Below are positions 18,062 to 29,642 of a stretch of 64,000 nt of DNA, piece by piece. Below the pieces are notes generated by a model. It had not been told where the DNA came from, searched no databases, and saw nothing but the letters and a program-made list of their open reading frames with translations. The stretch lies in NCBI GenBank assembly GCA_903884535.1, contig CAISEZ010000163.1:1-64000 (forward strand). The letters are read 5' to 3'. The number at the start of each line of letters is the position of its first letter. Within the stretch, counting starts at the first letter, position 1. Source of the DNA: an uncultured Verrucomicrobia subdivision 3 bacterium (GTDB taxonomy: Bacteria; Verrucomicrobiota; Verrucomicrobiia; Limisphaerales; UBA11358). Position numbers and translations under genes: made by a program.

Positions 18062-19603
18062 TCAATGCGTGGCGGAAACCCTCGGCAATCCTGGCGCGCC
18101 TCTAGCGGGAGAGGATAAAGCTTTGGCCGACCAGATCGCCGGTGCGCTTAAATTGCCCACGCGGTCCACGGCGCGAATCGCCACTACGTCCGGCAAATAA
18201 TTTTGGAAACTGCGCGCAACTTGATTCGCCGGCAAAATGTCCGTGCGCCACAAACCGTCGCTCAAAATTTGCAGCACCCATAAATTTGTCGGCTGTCCCG
18301 GCGCGTTTTCCCAGCGCACCGCCGCCGATTTTCCCCGGACGGTCACGGTCAATTTAGGCATGGCGGGCGGCGTGGTGCCCAGCCACGGACTTGCCGGAAT
18401 CAGCGCGGGCTGGCGATAGCTGTCGCGGGTCAGCGCCGCGTCCAGCGCGGGATTTTTCATCAGCGCCATTACGCTCCAATGAATCTGGCCGGCGTCGGCG
18501 TAGCGGCGCGTGGCATTGATTTGATTGACGATTTCCGTCGCCGGCCATTTTTCGCCGGCCTTGAGCGAGTCCATGCCGGGCCAGATGTGGCGATGCCGGA
18601 CGTTCTCGCCGTTCCACCAGTCGAGCAGCGTGGTGAAGCTCGTCTGCGGCGGCGCGATGCCCCAGTAAAGCTGCGGCGCAAAATAATCGCACCAGCCTTC
18701 GTGCAGCCATTTCAGCGAGTCGCAATAAATTTCCTCATACGCGTCAAAGCCCTTGATGCTCGGCGGATTTTTCGGCCGCCAGATGCCGAACGGGCTGATG
18801 CCAAATTTCACCCACGGCTTCTCGGCCTTGATGGCGTGGTAAACCTGCTCCATGAAAATGTCCACGTTGTGCCGCCGCCAATCGTCGCGCGTGAGGCCGC
18901 TGTTTAAGCCGAATTTTTTCCAGGTGCTGTCGTCAGGAAAATCCATTTTCAGCCCGCCGGAATTGGTTTCCTTGTAGGGATAAAAATAATCGTCGAAATG
19001 GATGCCGTCCACGTCGTAGCGTTTCAGCACGTCCAGCACGACGCGCAGCGAATACTCGCGCACAGCCGGATCGCCGGGATCGAGCCAGAGATACTTGGCG
19101 TAGCTGCGAACCAGCCCCGGATGTGTCCGGCTGATATGGTTGAGCGCGATGGGCGAGACGGATTGAAAATGATGGGCGCGGAACGGATTGAACCACGCAT
19201 GCAGTTCCAGCCCGCGCCGGTGCGCCTCGGCGATAGCGAACGCCAGCGGATCGTAATACGGCCACGGCGCGCGGCCCTGCACGCCGGTGAGATATTCCGA
19301 CCACGGTTCGAGGCTCGATTGGTAAAGCGCATCGCACGCTGGCCGAACTTGGAAGATGACGCAATTTAATTTCAGCGCCACGGCGCGATCAAGAATGGCG
19401 AGCAGTTCCGCTTTTTGCTGCGCAGTGGAAAGACCGGGCTTGGACGGCCAGCAGGAATTGCCGACGGTGGCAATCCAGGCCGCGCGAAATTCGCGGGCGG
19501 GCGGCGGCGGGATTTGGGCGGGCGAAACGGTTTCGCCAGCGGCGAATAAATGCGCCGGCCATGCGGTCAGCAGGACGAGGACAAAAAATATTCGCAGCTT
19601 CAT
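18062..19603 (-). CDS. glycoside-hydrolase-like family 10 (DUF187-type) secreted protein
   Basis: FRAAWIATVGNSCWPS, VIFQVRPACDALY, GIHFDDYFYPY; signal peptide at MKLRIFF. Confidence 0.85.
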   Translation of the reverse strand: MKLRIFFVLVLLTAWPAHLFAAGETVSPAQIPPPPAREFRAAWIATVGNSCWPSKPGLSTAQQKAELLAILDRAVALKLNCVIFQVRPACDALYQSSLEPWSEYLTGVQGRAPWPYYDPLAFAIAEAHRRGLELHAWFNPFRAHHFQSVSPIALNHISRTHPGLVRSYAKYLWLDPGDPAVREYSLRVVLDVLKRYDVDGIHFDDYFYPYKETNSGGLKMDFPDDSTWKKFGLNSGLTRDDWRRHNVDIFMEQVYHAIKAEKPWVKFGISPFGIWRPKNPPSIKGFDAYEEIYCDSLKWLHEGWCDYFAPQLYWGIAPPQTSFTTLLDWWNGENVRHRHIWPGMDSLKAGEKWPATEIVNQINATRRYADAGQIHWSVMALMKNPALDAALTRDSYRQPALIPASPWLGTTPPAMPKLTVTVRGKSAAVRWENAPGQPTNLWVLQILSDGLWRTDILPANQVARSFQNYLPDVVAIRAVDRVGNLSAPAIWSAKALSSPARGAPGLPRVSATH

Positions 19604-19666
19604 CTGCGGCATTAAGCCGGTTTTACCGGGCGTTTGGCAAAGCATTTTTGCGGTTTCACGGTCAAA

Positions 19667-19695
19667 TTGACAAAATCGCGCCGGCGTGTTTTACT
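19667..19695 (+). promoter_or_regulatory. sigma70-like promoter for riboswitch-permease transcript
   Basis: TTGACA, 17-nt spacer, TTTACT. Confidence 0.45.
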
Positions 19696-19702
19696 TTGCC
19701 CG

Positions 19703-19876
19703 TTGCAGCCTAAATTCAATTTCCTTCCTGAAGTTGGATGCGGGGGAACCAAATTCCCAAGTGATTGGGACGGGGCGAACGAAGCCGGGCAACCGGTTTC
19801 AAGGCCACTTTCAAGGCCGAGCCCGTCAGCTAACCTCGTCGGCAATTGGAAGGGCGATCCTCTGGTCACGCCGTTC
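19703..19876 (+). promoter_or_regulatory. c-di-AMP riboswitch (ydaO-yuaA class)
   Basis: Hallmark blocks in order: GCGGGGGAACCAAAT, GGGGCGAACGAAG, GAGCCCGTCAGCTAACCTCGTCGGCA, compared from memory with B. subtilis ydaO GCGGGGGACCCA / GGGGUGAAUCC / GAAUCCGUCAGCUAACCUCGUAAGCG. Confidence 0.88.
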
Positions 19877-19914
19877 GCGTGCACCACGTTCACCCGAACG
19901 TGCGGCAATTAATT

Positions 19915-21885
19915 ATGAATGTATTTCAACTGGCAAAAGAAGTGTTCATCGGGAGGGCGCGCAATTTGTCGGACAAGAATATTTTCCACAACCTGTCGCT
20001 GGTCGCCCTGCTCGCGTGGGTCGGTCTCGGCGCGGACGGCTTGTCGTCGTCGTGCTACGGCCCGGAAGCCGCGTTTCTCGCGCTGAAAGGGCACACCTAT
20101 TTGAGTTTGTTTGTCGCCGGCGCGACGGTGCTGACGATTTTGATCATCTGCACCAGCTACTCGCAGATTATCGAGGCGTTTCCGACCGGCGGCGGCGGCT
20201 ATCTGGTCGCGAGCAAATTGCTGTCGCCAACCGTGGGCGTCGTGTCCGGCTGCGCGCTGATTGGCGATTATATTTTGACCATTGCCTTAAGCGTGGCCAG
20301 CGGCGCGGACGCCATCTTCAGCATGTTGCCGGTGGATATGCAGCTTTGGAAACTAAAGTTTTCGCTCGGCATGGTCGTGCTACTTACAATTTTGAATCTG
20401 CGCGGGGCGAAAGAATCCGTGGTGCTCTGGGTGCCGGTGTTTTTTGTATTCGTGCTGAGTTACACATTCGCGATTTGCTGGGCGATTTGCGCCCGCTTCG
20501 GCGATTTGCCGGGCATCGCTCACGGCATGATGGCCGACGTGAATTCCGGCGCGAACGACTTGGGCTGGCTCGGTCTCGTCGCCGTCGTGCTGCGCGCCTA
20601 CAGCTTGGGCGCCGGCACTTACACGGGCATCGAGGCCGTCAGCAACGGCCTGAATACGTTGCGCGAGCCGCGTGTGCAAACCGGCAAACGCACCATGATT
20701 TACATGGCAGCATCGCTGGCATTCGTCGTCGGCGGTTTGTTGCTGGCCTACTTGCTTTACCACGTCGCGCCGGTGGAAGGTCAGACATTGAACGCCGTTC
20801 TCTTCGGCAAAATTACCGCCAACTGGCCGCCCATGCTTTCCAAAGGCTTTGTCATCGCCGCGATGGCCTCATCCGGCGCGCTGCTGTTGATTGCCGCGCA
20901 AACCGGATTCTTCGGCGGCCCGCGCGTGCTGGCCAATATGGCCGTTGACCGCTGGATGCCGACGCGTTTCGCCACGTTGAGCGACCGGCTGGTCACGCAA
21001 AACGGCGTGCTGCTCATGGGCGGCGCGGCGTTTGTGCTACTGTTTTTCACCGCGGCCTCGGTCAATCTGCTGGTGGTGCTTTACAGCATCAATGTTTTTA
21101 TCACTTTCAGCCTTTCGCAGCTCGGCATGGTGCGGCACTGGTGGCTCGAACGCGCGAAGGAACCGAAATGGAAAACAAAAATTATCATCAACGGCATCGG
21201 CCTGCTGCTCACCAGCGGCATTTTGATTTCGCTATGCATCGTCAAGTTCGACGAAGGCGGCTGGGCCACGCTGCTCGTCACCGGCGCGCTGGTCGGCGTT
21301 GCATTTTGGGTGAAAAATCATTACCGCCAGACGCAGAAGAAATTGTATCGCCTCAACGAACTTGTCGCCGCCGCGATGGCTGACGACGCCCTGACCGCCG
21401 TGGAAAAACCGCCGATCCCGTGCAATCCCAACGCCCGCACCGCCGTTTTTCTCGTCAACGGTTTCAACGGCCTCGGCCTGCACACGCTGCTCGCCGTCGT
21501 GCGGATGTTTCCGAAAGTATATGACAATTTTATCTTCGTGCAGGTCGGCGTGCTGGATGCCGGCAATTTCAAGGGCGCGTCCGAAGTGGAAAATTTGCGC
21601 GAACATGCCGAGCGCGAAGTCAAACGCTACACTGCCTACATGGGCAAACGCGGGTTTTACACCGAAGCCCATTATGCGCTCGGCACGGACATCGTGGACG
21701 AGGCGGCCAAATTGTGTGACGTGATCGCCGACCGTTTTCCGCAAGCGCAGTTTTTTGCCGGCCAACTCGTGTTCAAGGACGAGAACATTGTCACCGGCTG
21801 GCTGCACAACCACACCGTTTTTGAACTCCAACGCCGGCTGTATCAAAACGGCCGCGCGATGCTCATCCTGCCAATCCAGGTTTGA
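19915..21885 (+). CDS. APC-superfamily permease, KimA-like (probable K+ importer)
   Basis: GADGLSSSCYGPEAAF, AFPTGGGGYLVASKLLSPTVGVVSGCALIGDYILTIALSVASGADAI, AYSLGAGTYTGIEAVSNG, AQTGFFGGPRVLANMAVDRWMP; architecture as B. subtilis KimA (YdaO). ATG 19915. Confidence 0.82.
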   Translation: MNVFQLAKEVFIGRARNLSDKNIFHNLSLVALLAWVGLGADGLSSSCYGPEAAFLALKGHTYLSLFVAGATVLTILIICTSYSQIIEAFPTGGGGYLVASKLLSPTVGVVSGCALIGDYILTIALSVASGADAIFSMLPVDMQLWKLKFSLGMVVLLTILNLRGAKESVVLWVPVFFVFVLSYTFAICWAICARFGDLPGIAHGMMADVNSGANDLGWLGLVAVVLRAYSLGAGTYTGIEAVSNGLNTLREPRVQTGKRTMIYMAASLAFVVGGLLLAYLLYHVAPVEGQTLNAVLFGKITANWPPMLSKGFVIAAMASSGALLLIAAQTGFFGGPRVLANMAVDRWMPTRFATLSDRLVTQNGVLLMGGAAFVLLFFTAASVNLLVVLYSINVFITFSLSQLGMVRHWWLERAKEPKWKTKIIINGIGLLLTSGILISLCIVKFDEGGWATLLVTGALVGVAFWVKNHYRQTQKKLYRLNELVAAAMADDALTAVEKPPIPCNPNARTAVFLVNGFNGLGLHTLLAVVRMFPKVYDNFIFVQVGVLDAGNFKGASEVENLREHAEREVKRYTAYMGKRGFYTEAHYALGTDIVDEAAKLCDVIADRFPQAQFFAGQLVFKDENIVTGWLHNHTVFELQRRLYQNGRAMLILPIQV

Positions 21886-21890
21886 AAAAC

Positions 21891-21928
21891 AAAAACGGCC
21901 CGCGAAAAAATTCGCGGGCCGTTTTTTT
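21891..21928. terminator. bidirectional intrinsic terminator
   Basis: AAAAACGGCCCGCGAA-AAAA-TTCGCGGGCCGTTTTTTT between convergent genes. Confidence 0.93.
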
Positions 21929-21942
21929 GAATGCCAATTTTC

Positions 21943-23838
21943 TTACTGCACTTCCGCGCCTTCGAGGAAGCCTTGCAGATGCCGCACGCGCGTCGGGTGC
22001 CGCAGCTTGCGCAGCGCCTTCGCCTCGATCTGCCGGATGCGTTCGCGCGTGACGTTATACATCTTGCCAATTTCTTCGAGCGTGCGTTCGTAGCCGTCGA
22101 GCAGGCCGAAACGCATTTCCAGAATCTTCCGCTCGCGTTCCGTCAAGGTCGTCAGCACGTCGCTCAATTTTTCGCGGAGCAAACTGTAGCTGGTCACGTC
22201 GGATGGATTTTCCGCCGACTTGTCCTCGATGAAATCGCCGACGCTCACATCGCCGTCATCGCCGACCGGCGCGTGCAATGAGACCGGTTGTTGCGCCATT
22301 TTCAGCAACGCGTGGATGCGCGAAACCGGCATGTGCATTTCGTCGGCCAGCTCTTCCGGCGTGGGTTCGCGGCCGAGTTCCTGCGTGAGCTGCTTCTGCG
22401 CACGCCAGAGCTTGTTCATGATTTCAATCATGTGCACCGGAATGCGAATTGTGCGGGCCTGATCCGCAATCGAGCGCGTGATCGCCTGGCGAATCCACCA
22501 GATCGCGTAGGTGGAAAATTTGTAGCCGCGGCGATACTCAAATTTCTCGACGCCCTTCATCAAACCGATATTGCCTTCCTGGATCAAATCCAAGAAAGAC
22601 TGGCCGCGGTTCGTATATTTTTTGGCGACGGAAACGACGAGGCGCAAATTGGCTTCGGCCATGTGCGTCTTGGCCTTGAGGCCGCGGTCCGCCGCATTTT
22701 TCAACGCGAGGAACACCTTGTAAAATTCTTCGCGCGGCAGCCGCACGAACTGTTCCAGCGTTGCGATTTTCTGGTGTTCGGCTTCCGCCGCCGCGCGGCG
22801 TTCCGCCGTGTTGCGCTGGGTTTCCAGCTCCGCCAGATGGCGCACGCTGGCCTGAAATTTTTCGTGGATGTTGCCGGCCACGACGATCATTTCCTCGACG
22901 ACTTTCTGCTTGTAGAAAAATTTGGTGAACGCGTCCTGCAATTTCACGCCGAGCTTTTTCAATTCTTTTTCGAGCGCTTCCTTGCGGCCTTTTTGCTGGG
23001 CCTTCTGCCAGGAAAAATACTTTTCATCCACCGTTTGATCCAGCGCCTGAACTTTCTTGATCAGCTTGCGCATGTCTTTCAAATGCCCTTCGCGGTTAGC
23101 GATCTTTTTGTCCACGATGACGCGGTCAAAACGCTCCTTCGGCGGTTCGGACAACAATTTCTCCGCGATGGCGATGTGTTCCTTGGCCGTGAAACCGAGG
23201 CCGTAAACAATGGCTTTCATCGCCACCTCGGCCTCCTCGATGCGCTTGCAAATTTCCACTTCCTGTTCGCGGGTGAGCAAGGGAACCTTGCCCATCTGGT
23301 TCATATACATCCGCACCGGATCGTCCAAAATTTCCAGGCGGGAATCATCTTCTTCTTCGGCCTGCTGCGACTCTGGCTGCTTGGTGCGTTCGGCGCGCTC
23401 GGCTTCGGCCTGGTCCATGACAATTTCCACGTCCAGCCCGCGCAACTTCGTCAGCAGCGCGTCCAAATCGTCCGGGCTTAAATTATCCGGCAGCACGTCG
23501 TTGATGTCGTCGTAGGTGACGTAGCCGTGTTCCTGCGAGAGATGCAGCAGCGTCTTGATCGTCTCCGTCAAGTCCACCGTGGAAGTGTAACTCGGCGACG
23601 AACCGGCCGAAGGCTGGCCATTGGCGGGCAGCTTGCTGCTCATTTTCACTTCCGGCGCCGGTGCGGCCGCCACTTTGGCGGGCGCGGGTTTGGCCGTTTT
23701 GCTGGAATTCGCCTTGCTGGAAATGACAAACGGCCGTCGCACCGGGGGCGTTTTGGCCTTGGCGGGTTTGGCGGGTTTGACGGCGCGGTGGCTGCTGCGC
23801 GACGCGCTCTTCGGCGTCGTGACTTTACGTTTCAACAT
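21943..23838 (-). CDS. rpoD: primary RNA polymerase sigma factor
   Basis: [77 protein letters not shown]. Confidence 0.96.
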   Translation of the reverse strand: MLKRKVTTPKSASRSSHRAVKPAKPAKAKTPPVRRPFVISSKANSSKTAKPAPAKVAAAPAPEVKMSSKLPANGQPSAGSSPSYTSTVDLTETIKTLLHLSQEHGYVTYDDINDVLPDNLSPDDLDALLTKLRGLDVEIVMDQAEAERAERTKQPESQQAEEEDDSRLEILDDPVRMYMNQMGKVPLLTREQEVEICKRIEEAEVAMKAIVYGLGFTAKEHIAIAEKLLSEPPKERFDRVIVDKKIANREGHLKDMRKLIKKVQALDQTVDEKYFSWQKAQQKGRKEALEKELKKLGVKLQDAFTKFFYKQKVVEEMIVVAGNIHEKFQASVRHLAELETQRNTAERRAAAEAEHQKIATLEQFVRLPREEFYKVFLALKNAADRGLKAKTHMAEANLRLVVSVAKKYTNRGQSFLDLIQEGNIGLMKGVEKFEYRRGYKFSTYAIWWIRQAITRSIADQARTIRIPVHMIEIMNKLWRAQKQLTQELGREPTPEELADEMHMPVSRIHALLKMAQQPVSLHAPVGDDGDVSVGDFIEDKSAENPSDVTSYSLLREKLSDVLTTLTERERKILEMRFGLLDGYERTLEEIGKMYNVTRERIRQIEAKALRKLRHPTRVRHLQGFLEGAEVQ

Positions 23839-24099
23839 AAATTATCTGACTCTGAAATGCTGTTTAAGTTCAGAGAAAACACCTCTCTGACCGCTCAATG
23901 CGGCTTCTGAACAATCACCGTGTTCACGGCTGCGAATCTGGAAACTGCAAACGCCAGAAGACCGACAGAAAGGGGATTCTAACAGCTTTTTGGCAAATTT
24001 CAAGCTAAAATTTTACTTTACACCGCTGCCCCTAAACGCTAACCCGGCAAACAGAAATTATTCAAACGGTTTAAAACAAGCCACTTAAACAGCTTTCAG

Positions 24100-25023
24100 T
24101 CAGGCCATCCGGCGCACCGCTGCCACGTCCTGCGCAATCTGTTCCCGCAATTCCGCCGGCGAACCGAACCGGCGTTCGTCGCGCAATTTTGGCCCGATTT
24201 CCACTTCCATTTCCGTGCCGTAAAGGTCTCCAGTGAAATCCAGCAGATGCGCCTCGACGCGCAATTGCGGTTTTGTCGCCGCCAGCGTCGGGCGCACACC
24301 GAGGTTCAGTGCGACCGGATAAAATTTTCCGGCGAGCCGGGTGCTGCCGGCATAAACTCCATTCGGCGGCAGCACCAGCGCTGCCGCGTCCAGATTCGCC
24401 GTCGGAAAACCGAGCTGCCGGCCCAGCCGGTCGCCCGCGACCACCAAACCGCAGATGGCGTAAGGCCGGCCGAGCATCTGGCTCGCCGCATCCAGATTGC
24501 CGCCGCGGATCGCCTCGCGAATCCGCGTGCTGCTCACCACCAGGCCGTCCAAAGAAACAGAGGCTAGGCCGTGGACGTGAAAATTTAATTCCGCGCCCAG
24601 TTTTTTCAGCAACTCGACGTCGCCGCTGCGTTTGCGACCGAAGACAAAATCCGCGCCGACGCAGAGGCTGTGAATTTTCCCCAGGCCGCCGGCCAGTTCG
24701 CGGATGAAAACGTCGCCGGATTTTTCGCTGAAAGATTTGTCGAAGGGGATTTCCAGCAGCGCATCTGCGCCCAGCGCTTCAATCGCCCGCAGTTTTTGCG
24801 ACCGGGAAAAAATCTGCGGCGGCACGCGGTCCGGCGCGACGATGGCGCTTGGATGTTTGTCGAAGGTGACGACCACCGCCAGGGCGTCATGCTGGCGCGC
24901 ATCGGCCACCGTCTGCCGGATGATCTGCTGATGCCCGAGATGCACGCCGTCAAAAACACCAATGGCCACGCAGACTTTGCGGCTGCCGTTGCCGAGTTCG
25001 TGGGCGGCGTGAATGACTTTCAT
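24100..25023 (-). CDS. ribF: bifunctional riboflavin kinase/FAD synthetase
   Basis: AIGVFDGVHLGHQQIIR, VSSTRIREAI, GRQLGFPTANL. Confidence 0.93.
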   Translation of the reverse strand: MKVIHAAHELGNGSRKVCVAIGVFDGVHLGHQQIIRQTVADARQHDALAVVVTFDKHPSAIVAPDRVPPQIFSRSQKLRAIEALGADALLEIPFDKSFSEKSGDVFIRELAGGLGKIHSLCVGADFVFGRKRSGDVELLKKLGAELNFHVHGLASVSLDGLVVSSTRIREAIRGGNLDAASQMLGRPYAICGLVVAGDRLGRQLGFPTANLDAAALVLPPNGVYAGSTRLAGKFYPVALNLGVRPTLAATKPQLRVEAHLLDFTGDLYGTEMEVEIGPKLRDERRFGSPAELREQIAQDVAAVRRMA

Positions 25024-25026
25024 GCG

Positions 25027-25743
25027 TCAGGCATTGGCCGCTAGTTTCAAAAATGGCAGCACGCGTTTTTCCAATTCTACCGGCGATAATTTCAAAATGG
25101 CGTCCAGCGGCAGCGCGTCTTTCACATCAAACCGGCCCGACGCGCTGCGCCGCAAGGTCGTCAAATGCGCGCCGCAGCCGAGTTTTTGGCCGAGATCATG
25201 CGCCATGCTGCGAACGTAAGTGCCCTTTGTGCAGGCGACGCGGAATTGCCCCAACGGCTCCGCGTATTCCGTGAAACGAAAATTGTAAATATGGATCAAA
25301 CGCGGCTCACGTTCCACCTCGATACCTTTGCGCGCCAGTTTGTAAAGCGGCACGCCGTCTTTTTTGATCGCCGAAACCATCGGCGGAATTTGCATCTGGT
25401 CGCCGATAAATTTTGCGGCTTCCTCGTTCAACTCGTCCAGCGTCATCGGCATGATCGGCAGCGAGCCGGTCAATTCGCCGTCGCAATCGTAGCTGTCCGT
25501 GGATTCGCCAAATTTGATTGTGCCCTCATAGACTTTGTCGTCGCCCATGAGCCGCTCGGATAATTTCGTGCCGCGACCGAGCACGATGATCAGCAGTCCG
25601 GTGGCGTTCGGATCGAGCGTGCCGCAGTGGCCGACCTTCTTGATTTGAAAGCGGCGGCGGATGGCGTCCACGACATCGTGCGACGTCGGGCCGGCCGGTT
25701 TATCAACGAGAATGGCGCCGTCGAGAGCGGTGAAATCTTGCAT
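25027..25743 (-). CDS. truB: tRNA pseudouridine(55) synthase
   Basis: GAILVDKPAGPTSHDVVDAIRR, KVGHCGTLDPNATGLL. ATG at 25743. Confidence 0.93.
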   Translation of the reverse strand: MQDFTALDGAILVDKPAGPTSHDVVDAIRRRFQIKKVGHCGTLDPNATGLLIIVLGRGTKLSERLMGDDKVYEGTIKFGESTDSYDCDGELTGSLPIMPMTLDELNEEAAKFIGDQMQIPPMVSAIKKDGVPLYKLARKGIEVEREPRLIHIYNFRFTEYAEPLGQFRVACTKGTYVRSMAHDLGQKLGCGAHLTTLRRSASGRFDVKDALPLDAILKLSPVELEKRVLPFLKLAANA

Positions 25744-25750
25744 GGGAAAA

Positions 25751-26734
25751 TTACTTCGCGGCTTTGAGCGCGCGTTTGATGGCGGCAATGACTTTGCGCT
25801 GCACGGAAAGCGGTTTGCCCGCGATGCGCGCGCCCGCTGCCGCCGGATGGCCACCGCCGCCAAACTGGCCGCAAATTTCATTCACGTTGACCGCCGCATG
25901 TTTCGAGCGGAGGCTGATGCGCGTGAGTTCCGGCTCAATTTCCTCAAATACGCACGCCACGACCACCGGCTCGATCGCGCGGATGTGGTCAATCAAGCCT
26001 TCGGTGTCGTCACTCTCCGCGCCGGTGCGGGCAAAATCACTTTTCTTCAGCCAGAACCACGCGATCTGATCATCAGCGGCCAGCCGGAATTTGCTGTAAA
26101 CGTGCTTGAGTAGCTTGGCGCGCGACAGCGGATACGATTGATAAACTTCGTCGCAAATCTTCGCCAGGTTTGCGCCGCGCGTGACGAGTTCTGCACCGGC
26201 GTGAAACGTGCCGGGCCGCGTGGTCGCGTATTGAAATGAGCCGGTGTCCGTGGAAATAGCGGTGAACAGGAGATCCGCAATCGGCTTGGTGATCGGCCAG
26301 CGCGCGACTTTGATCAGCCGGTAAATCAGCTCGCCGGTGGAAGGTTCGCGCGGTGACACCCAGTTCACGTCGCCGTAGCGCGGATTGCTCTGGTGATGAT
26401 CAATGTTGATTAAAACTTTCCGGTTCGCGATGCAGTCGCCGACTTTGCCGAGCCGCTCGAAGCTCGCGCAGTCGGTGGCGATGACGCAGTCGAATTTTTC
26501 GCCGCGCTTGGGCTTTTCAATCAGGCCATCGCCGACCAGAAATTTGTATTTCAGCGGAATGGAATCCTGATTCCAAACGGTGACTTTTTTTCCTTCATTG
26601 CGCAGCGCCAGCGCGAGGCCGAGCTGCGAGCCGATGCAGTCGCCGTCCGGCCGGATGTGGCCCACGATGCAAAACGTCTCGTGTTCGCGGATGACTTCGA
26701 GAATGCGGTCGATGACTTGCGGATGACGTTTCAC
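25751..26734 (-). CDS. nrnA: DHH/DHHA1 phosphoesterase (NrnA-like)
   Basis: GHIRPDGDCIGSQLGLALAL, NIDHHQSNPRYGDVNWV, C-terminal GGGHPAAAG. Confidence 0.87.
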   Translation of the reverse strand: MKRHPQVIDRILEVIREHETFCIVGHIRPDGDCIGSQLGLALALRNEGKKVTVWNQDSIPLKYKFLVGDGLIEKPKRGEKFDCVIATDCASFERLGKVGDCIANRKVLINIDHHQSNPRYGDVNWVSPREPSTGELIYRLIKVARWPITKPIADLLFTAISTDTGSFQYATTRPGTFHAGAELVTRGANLAKICDEVYQSYPLSRAKLLKHVYSKFRLAADDQIAWFWLKKSDFARTGAESDDTEGLIDHIRAIEPVVVACVFEEIEPELTRISLRSKHAAVNVNEICGQFGGGGHPAAAGARIAGKPLSVQRKVIAAIKRALKAAK

Positions 26735-27111
26735 TTTGGTTCGTCAGGCTGGGCGGAATCGGCGGGCAAAGTCTTTTCAATCTCCTCGATGATTTGCAGC
26801 ACTTTGTTGCCGCGCACGAGCGAATCATCAATCACGAATTTCAGCGTGGGCGTGAATTTCAAAACCACGGACTGGCCGACGAGTCCTTGGATGCGGATGC
26901 GGTGTTCCTGAAGTTTTTCCAGCCCGCGCCGCTGCTGGTCGGCGCTGCCGAAAATGCTGATGAAGACGACGGCGGACTTCAGATCGCCCGCGACGTCCAC
27001 GTCGTTGACCGTGACCAGGCCGACGCTGTCCACGTGAAATTCGCGGCGGATGGCCTCGCCGATTTCGCGCTTCAACAATTCGCGCACGCGTTCATGTCGG
27101 ATATTCTGCAT
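26731..27111 (-). CDS. rbfA: ribosome-binding factor A
   Basis: Small RbfA-like protein in the canonical position between infB and nrnA. Confidence 0.85.
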   Translation of the reverse strand: MQNIRHERVRELLKREIGEAIRREFHVDSVGLVTVNDVDVAGDLKSAVVFISIFGSADQQRRGLEKLQEHRIRIQGLVGQSVVLKFTPTLKFVIDDSLVRGNKVLQIIEEIEKTLPADSAQPDEPK

Positions 27112-27143
27112 GGCTGAAAATTATCTTTTCAAACACCGCCGCG

Positions 27144-29642
27144 TCACAGCTTCGCGACGCTCTTCTCGACGGAATAACATTCAATCGCGTCACCGACTTC
27201 AAATTCGGTGTAGCCTTCGATGCGGATGCCGCATTCCATGCCGGCGCGCACTTCGTTGACTTCGTCCTGGAAACGGCGCAGCGATTGCAAAATGCCTTCG
27301 TAAACCAGTTCTTTGCGGCGGCGGATGCGAACCTTGCCGCGCAAAATGCGGCCGGTGCTGACCATGCAGCCGGCGACCGGCGTGCCTTTGGACAATTCGA
27401 AAATCTGCCGCACTTCCGCCGAGCCGACGATGACTTCCTTGAGATCGGGATCGAGCAACCCCGCCATCGCGTCTTTCACCTGGTCAATCAGTTCGTAAAT
27501 GATCGCGTAAAGCTTGATCTGCACACCGGCGTGTTTCGCTTTTTCCGAAGCGGTGCTGTCGAGGCGCGTATGGAAACCAAGAATGACGGCCTTGGATGCC
27601 GATGCGAGCGCGACATCGTTTTCGGTGATTGTGCCGACATCGCTGTGCAACACTTCGAGCGACACCTTGTCGGACTCGATTTTTTTGACGGCTTCGACAA
27701 TGGCTTCGACGGAACCCTGCGTGTCGGCCTTGATGACCACGCGCAAAACCTTACCTTGAACGTCCTGCAATTTCTCGAACAAATTCTCCAGCGTGACTTT
27801 CGATTTGTTCTGCTGATCCAAACTTTTCGCGGCAAACGCGCGTTCTTCCGCCATCGCTCGAGCAGCTTTTTCATCGGCCACCGCGCTAAATTCCAAGCCG
27901 GCATCCGGCACGCCATTCAAACCAAGCACACTCACAGCCACGGACGGACCAGCTTCTTTCAAACGCTGACCTTCTTCATTAATCAGCGCACGCACCTTGC
28001 CGTAAAATTCGCCGCACAAAATCACATTGCCCAAGCGCAGCGTGCCTTTGCGCACGAGCACCGTCGCCGTCGAACCACCGGCGGCAACACCGGATTCGAT
28101 GACATTCCCCTTGGCGAGCCGGTCGGGATTGGCTTTGAGTTCCAGCAAGTCAGCCTGGAGCAAAATCATTTCGAGCAATTTATCAATGCCCTGTTTCGTC
28201 AGCGCGGAGCATTCAACAAAAATCGTGTCGCCGCCCCAATCGTCCGGCACCAGGCCTTTGTCTTGCAACTGCTGGCGAACTTTCAACGGATTGGCGTTCG
28301 GGTGATCGCACTTGTTAACCGCGACCAAAATTGGAACTTTCGCCGCCTTCGCGTGGGCGAGGGCTTCGAGCGTTTGCGGCATGACGCCGTCGTTCGCCGC
28401 GACCACCAGCACGACAATATCCGTGACATTAGCACCTCGGGCGCGCATCGAGCTGAATGCCGCGTGACCAGGCGTGTCGAGAAAAGTGATCTGCGCCATT
28501 TCCTTTTTACGCTCCGGATGCGGCACGGTGATCGTGTAAGCGCCAATGTGCTGCGTGATGCCGCCGGCTTCACCGGCGACGACATTCGCCTTGCGGATCA
28601 CGTCGAGCAGCGACGTTTTGCCATGGTCAACGTGACCCATGATTGTGACAACCGGTGCGCGCGGCTTGAGCGTTTCCGGCTTGTCCTCAATATCGAGTTC
28701 AACTTTTTTCTCAACCGCGACAACCCCGGCGCCTTTTTCGCGCTTCTCCACTTCAAAACGGAAACCGTATTTCGCGCAAAGCTGGCCGGCATTTTTCTCA
28801 TCAATCGTCTGGTTGACGTTGGCGAAGACGCCGAGTTCCATCAAGTCGGCGATGATTTTGAAAGGTTTTTGCTTGAGGCGTTCCGCGAGTTCGCGCACGG
28901 CGATCGGCGGCTTGATGATGATGACTTCGCCGCCGGCGGGCACGGCGAATTTCGGCTGCGGCGCGGCAGGTTTGGCCGGTTCGCGCGAAGCTTGCGGAAT
29001 TGGACGACCATCGCGACCGCGCTGAAATTGCTGGCGACCATCGCCGCGTTGCGGCGGCTGGCCCGGACGCGGCGCCGGAGCTTGGCCGGGGCGCGGCGGC
29101 GGCGTGGAAGTTCTGCCACCGCGATCACTGCCGCGATCGCCCGGACGACCGCCGGACGGCCGCGTGGGCAATTGAATGAAACCAACTTTATCGCCGACGC
29201 GAGGCGCAGGCGGCACGACGGGAATCGGCGGCGCGGGCGGGGCAACTGGTGCGGGCGCAACCGGAGGTGCGACAAACACGGGTGCTGGCGGCGCGGTTTC
29301 GACGACGGGTTCAATCTCCGGTTCGGCGATGACGACCGGTTCAGAAATAATTTCCGGCTCGGGTTCCGATGCGGGCGGCGGTTCCGGCGCGTGGATAATG
29401 ACGATTTTCTCCTCAACGACTGGCGGCGGCGCGGGATGTTCCTCCGGCGGTTTGGGTGCGAGCCGGGCGGCGAGCGCGGGATCGCCCTTGATCATTTCCT
29501 CTTCCAACCATTCGGCGCTGATCTTATCGAGCGAACTGGACGGAACCTTGGCGGCAGCAATGCCCAGCAACTTGGCCTTCGTGATGACTTCTTTGCTCTC
29601 GAGGCCGAGTTTCTTTGCTATGTCGTAAATACGAACGGGCAT
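27144..29642 (-). CDS. infB: translation initiation factor IF-2
   Basis: [54 protein letters not shown]; Pro/Ala-rich N-terminus. Confidence 0.97.
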   Translation of the reverse strand: MPVRIYDIAKKLGLESKEVITKAKLLGIAAAKVPSSSLDKISAEWLEEEMIKGDPALAARLAPKPPEEHPAPPPVVEEKIVIIHAPEPPPASEPEPEIISEPVVIAEPEIEPVVETAPPAPVFVAPPVAPAPVAPPAPPIPVVPPAPRVGDKVGFIQLPTRPSGGRPGDRGSDRGGRTSTPPPRPGQAPAPRPGQPPQRGDGRQQFQRGRDGRPIPQASREPAKPAAPQPKFAVPAGGEVIIIKPPIAVRELAERLKQKPFKIIADLMELGVFANVNQTIDEKNAGQLCAKYGFRFEVEKREKGAGVVAVEKKVELDIEDKPETLKPRAPVVTIMGHVDHGKTSLLDVIRKANVVAGEAGGITQHIGAYTITVPHPERKKEMAQITFLDTPGHAAFSSMRARGANVTDIVVLVVAANDGVMPQTLEALAHAKAAKVPILVAVNKCDHPNANPLKVRQQLQDKGLVPDDWGGDTIFVECSALTKQGIDKLLEMILLQADLLELKANPDRLAKGNVIESGVAAGGSTATVLVRKGTLRLGNVILCGEFYGKVRALINEEGQRLKEAGPSVAVSVLGLNGVPDAGLEFSAVADEKAARAMAEERAFAAKSLDQQNKSKVTLENLFEKLQDVQGKVLRVVIKADTQGSVEAIVEAVKKIESDKVSLEVLHSDVGTITENDVALASASKAVILGFHTRLDSTASEKAKHAGVQIKLYAIIYELIDQVKDAMAGLLDPDLKEVIVGSAEVRQIFELSKGTPVAGCMVSTGRILRGKVRIRRRKELVYEGILQSLRRFQDEVNEVRAGMECGIRIEGYTEFEVGDAIECYSVEKSVAKL

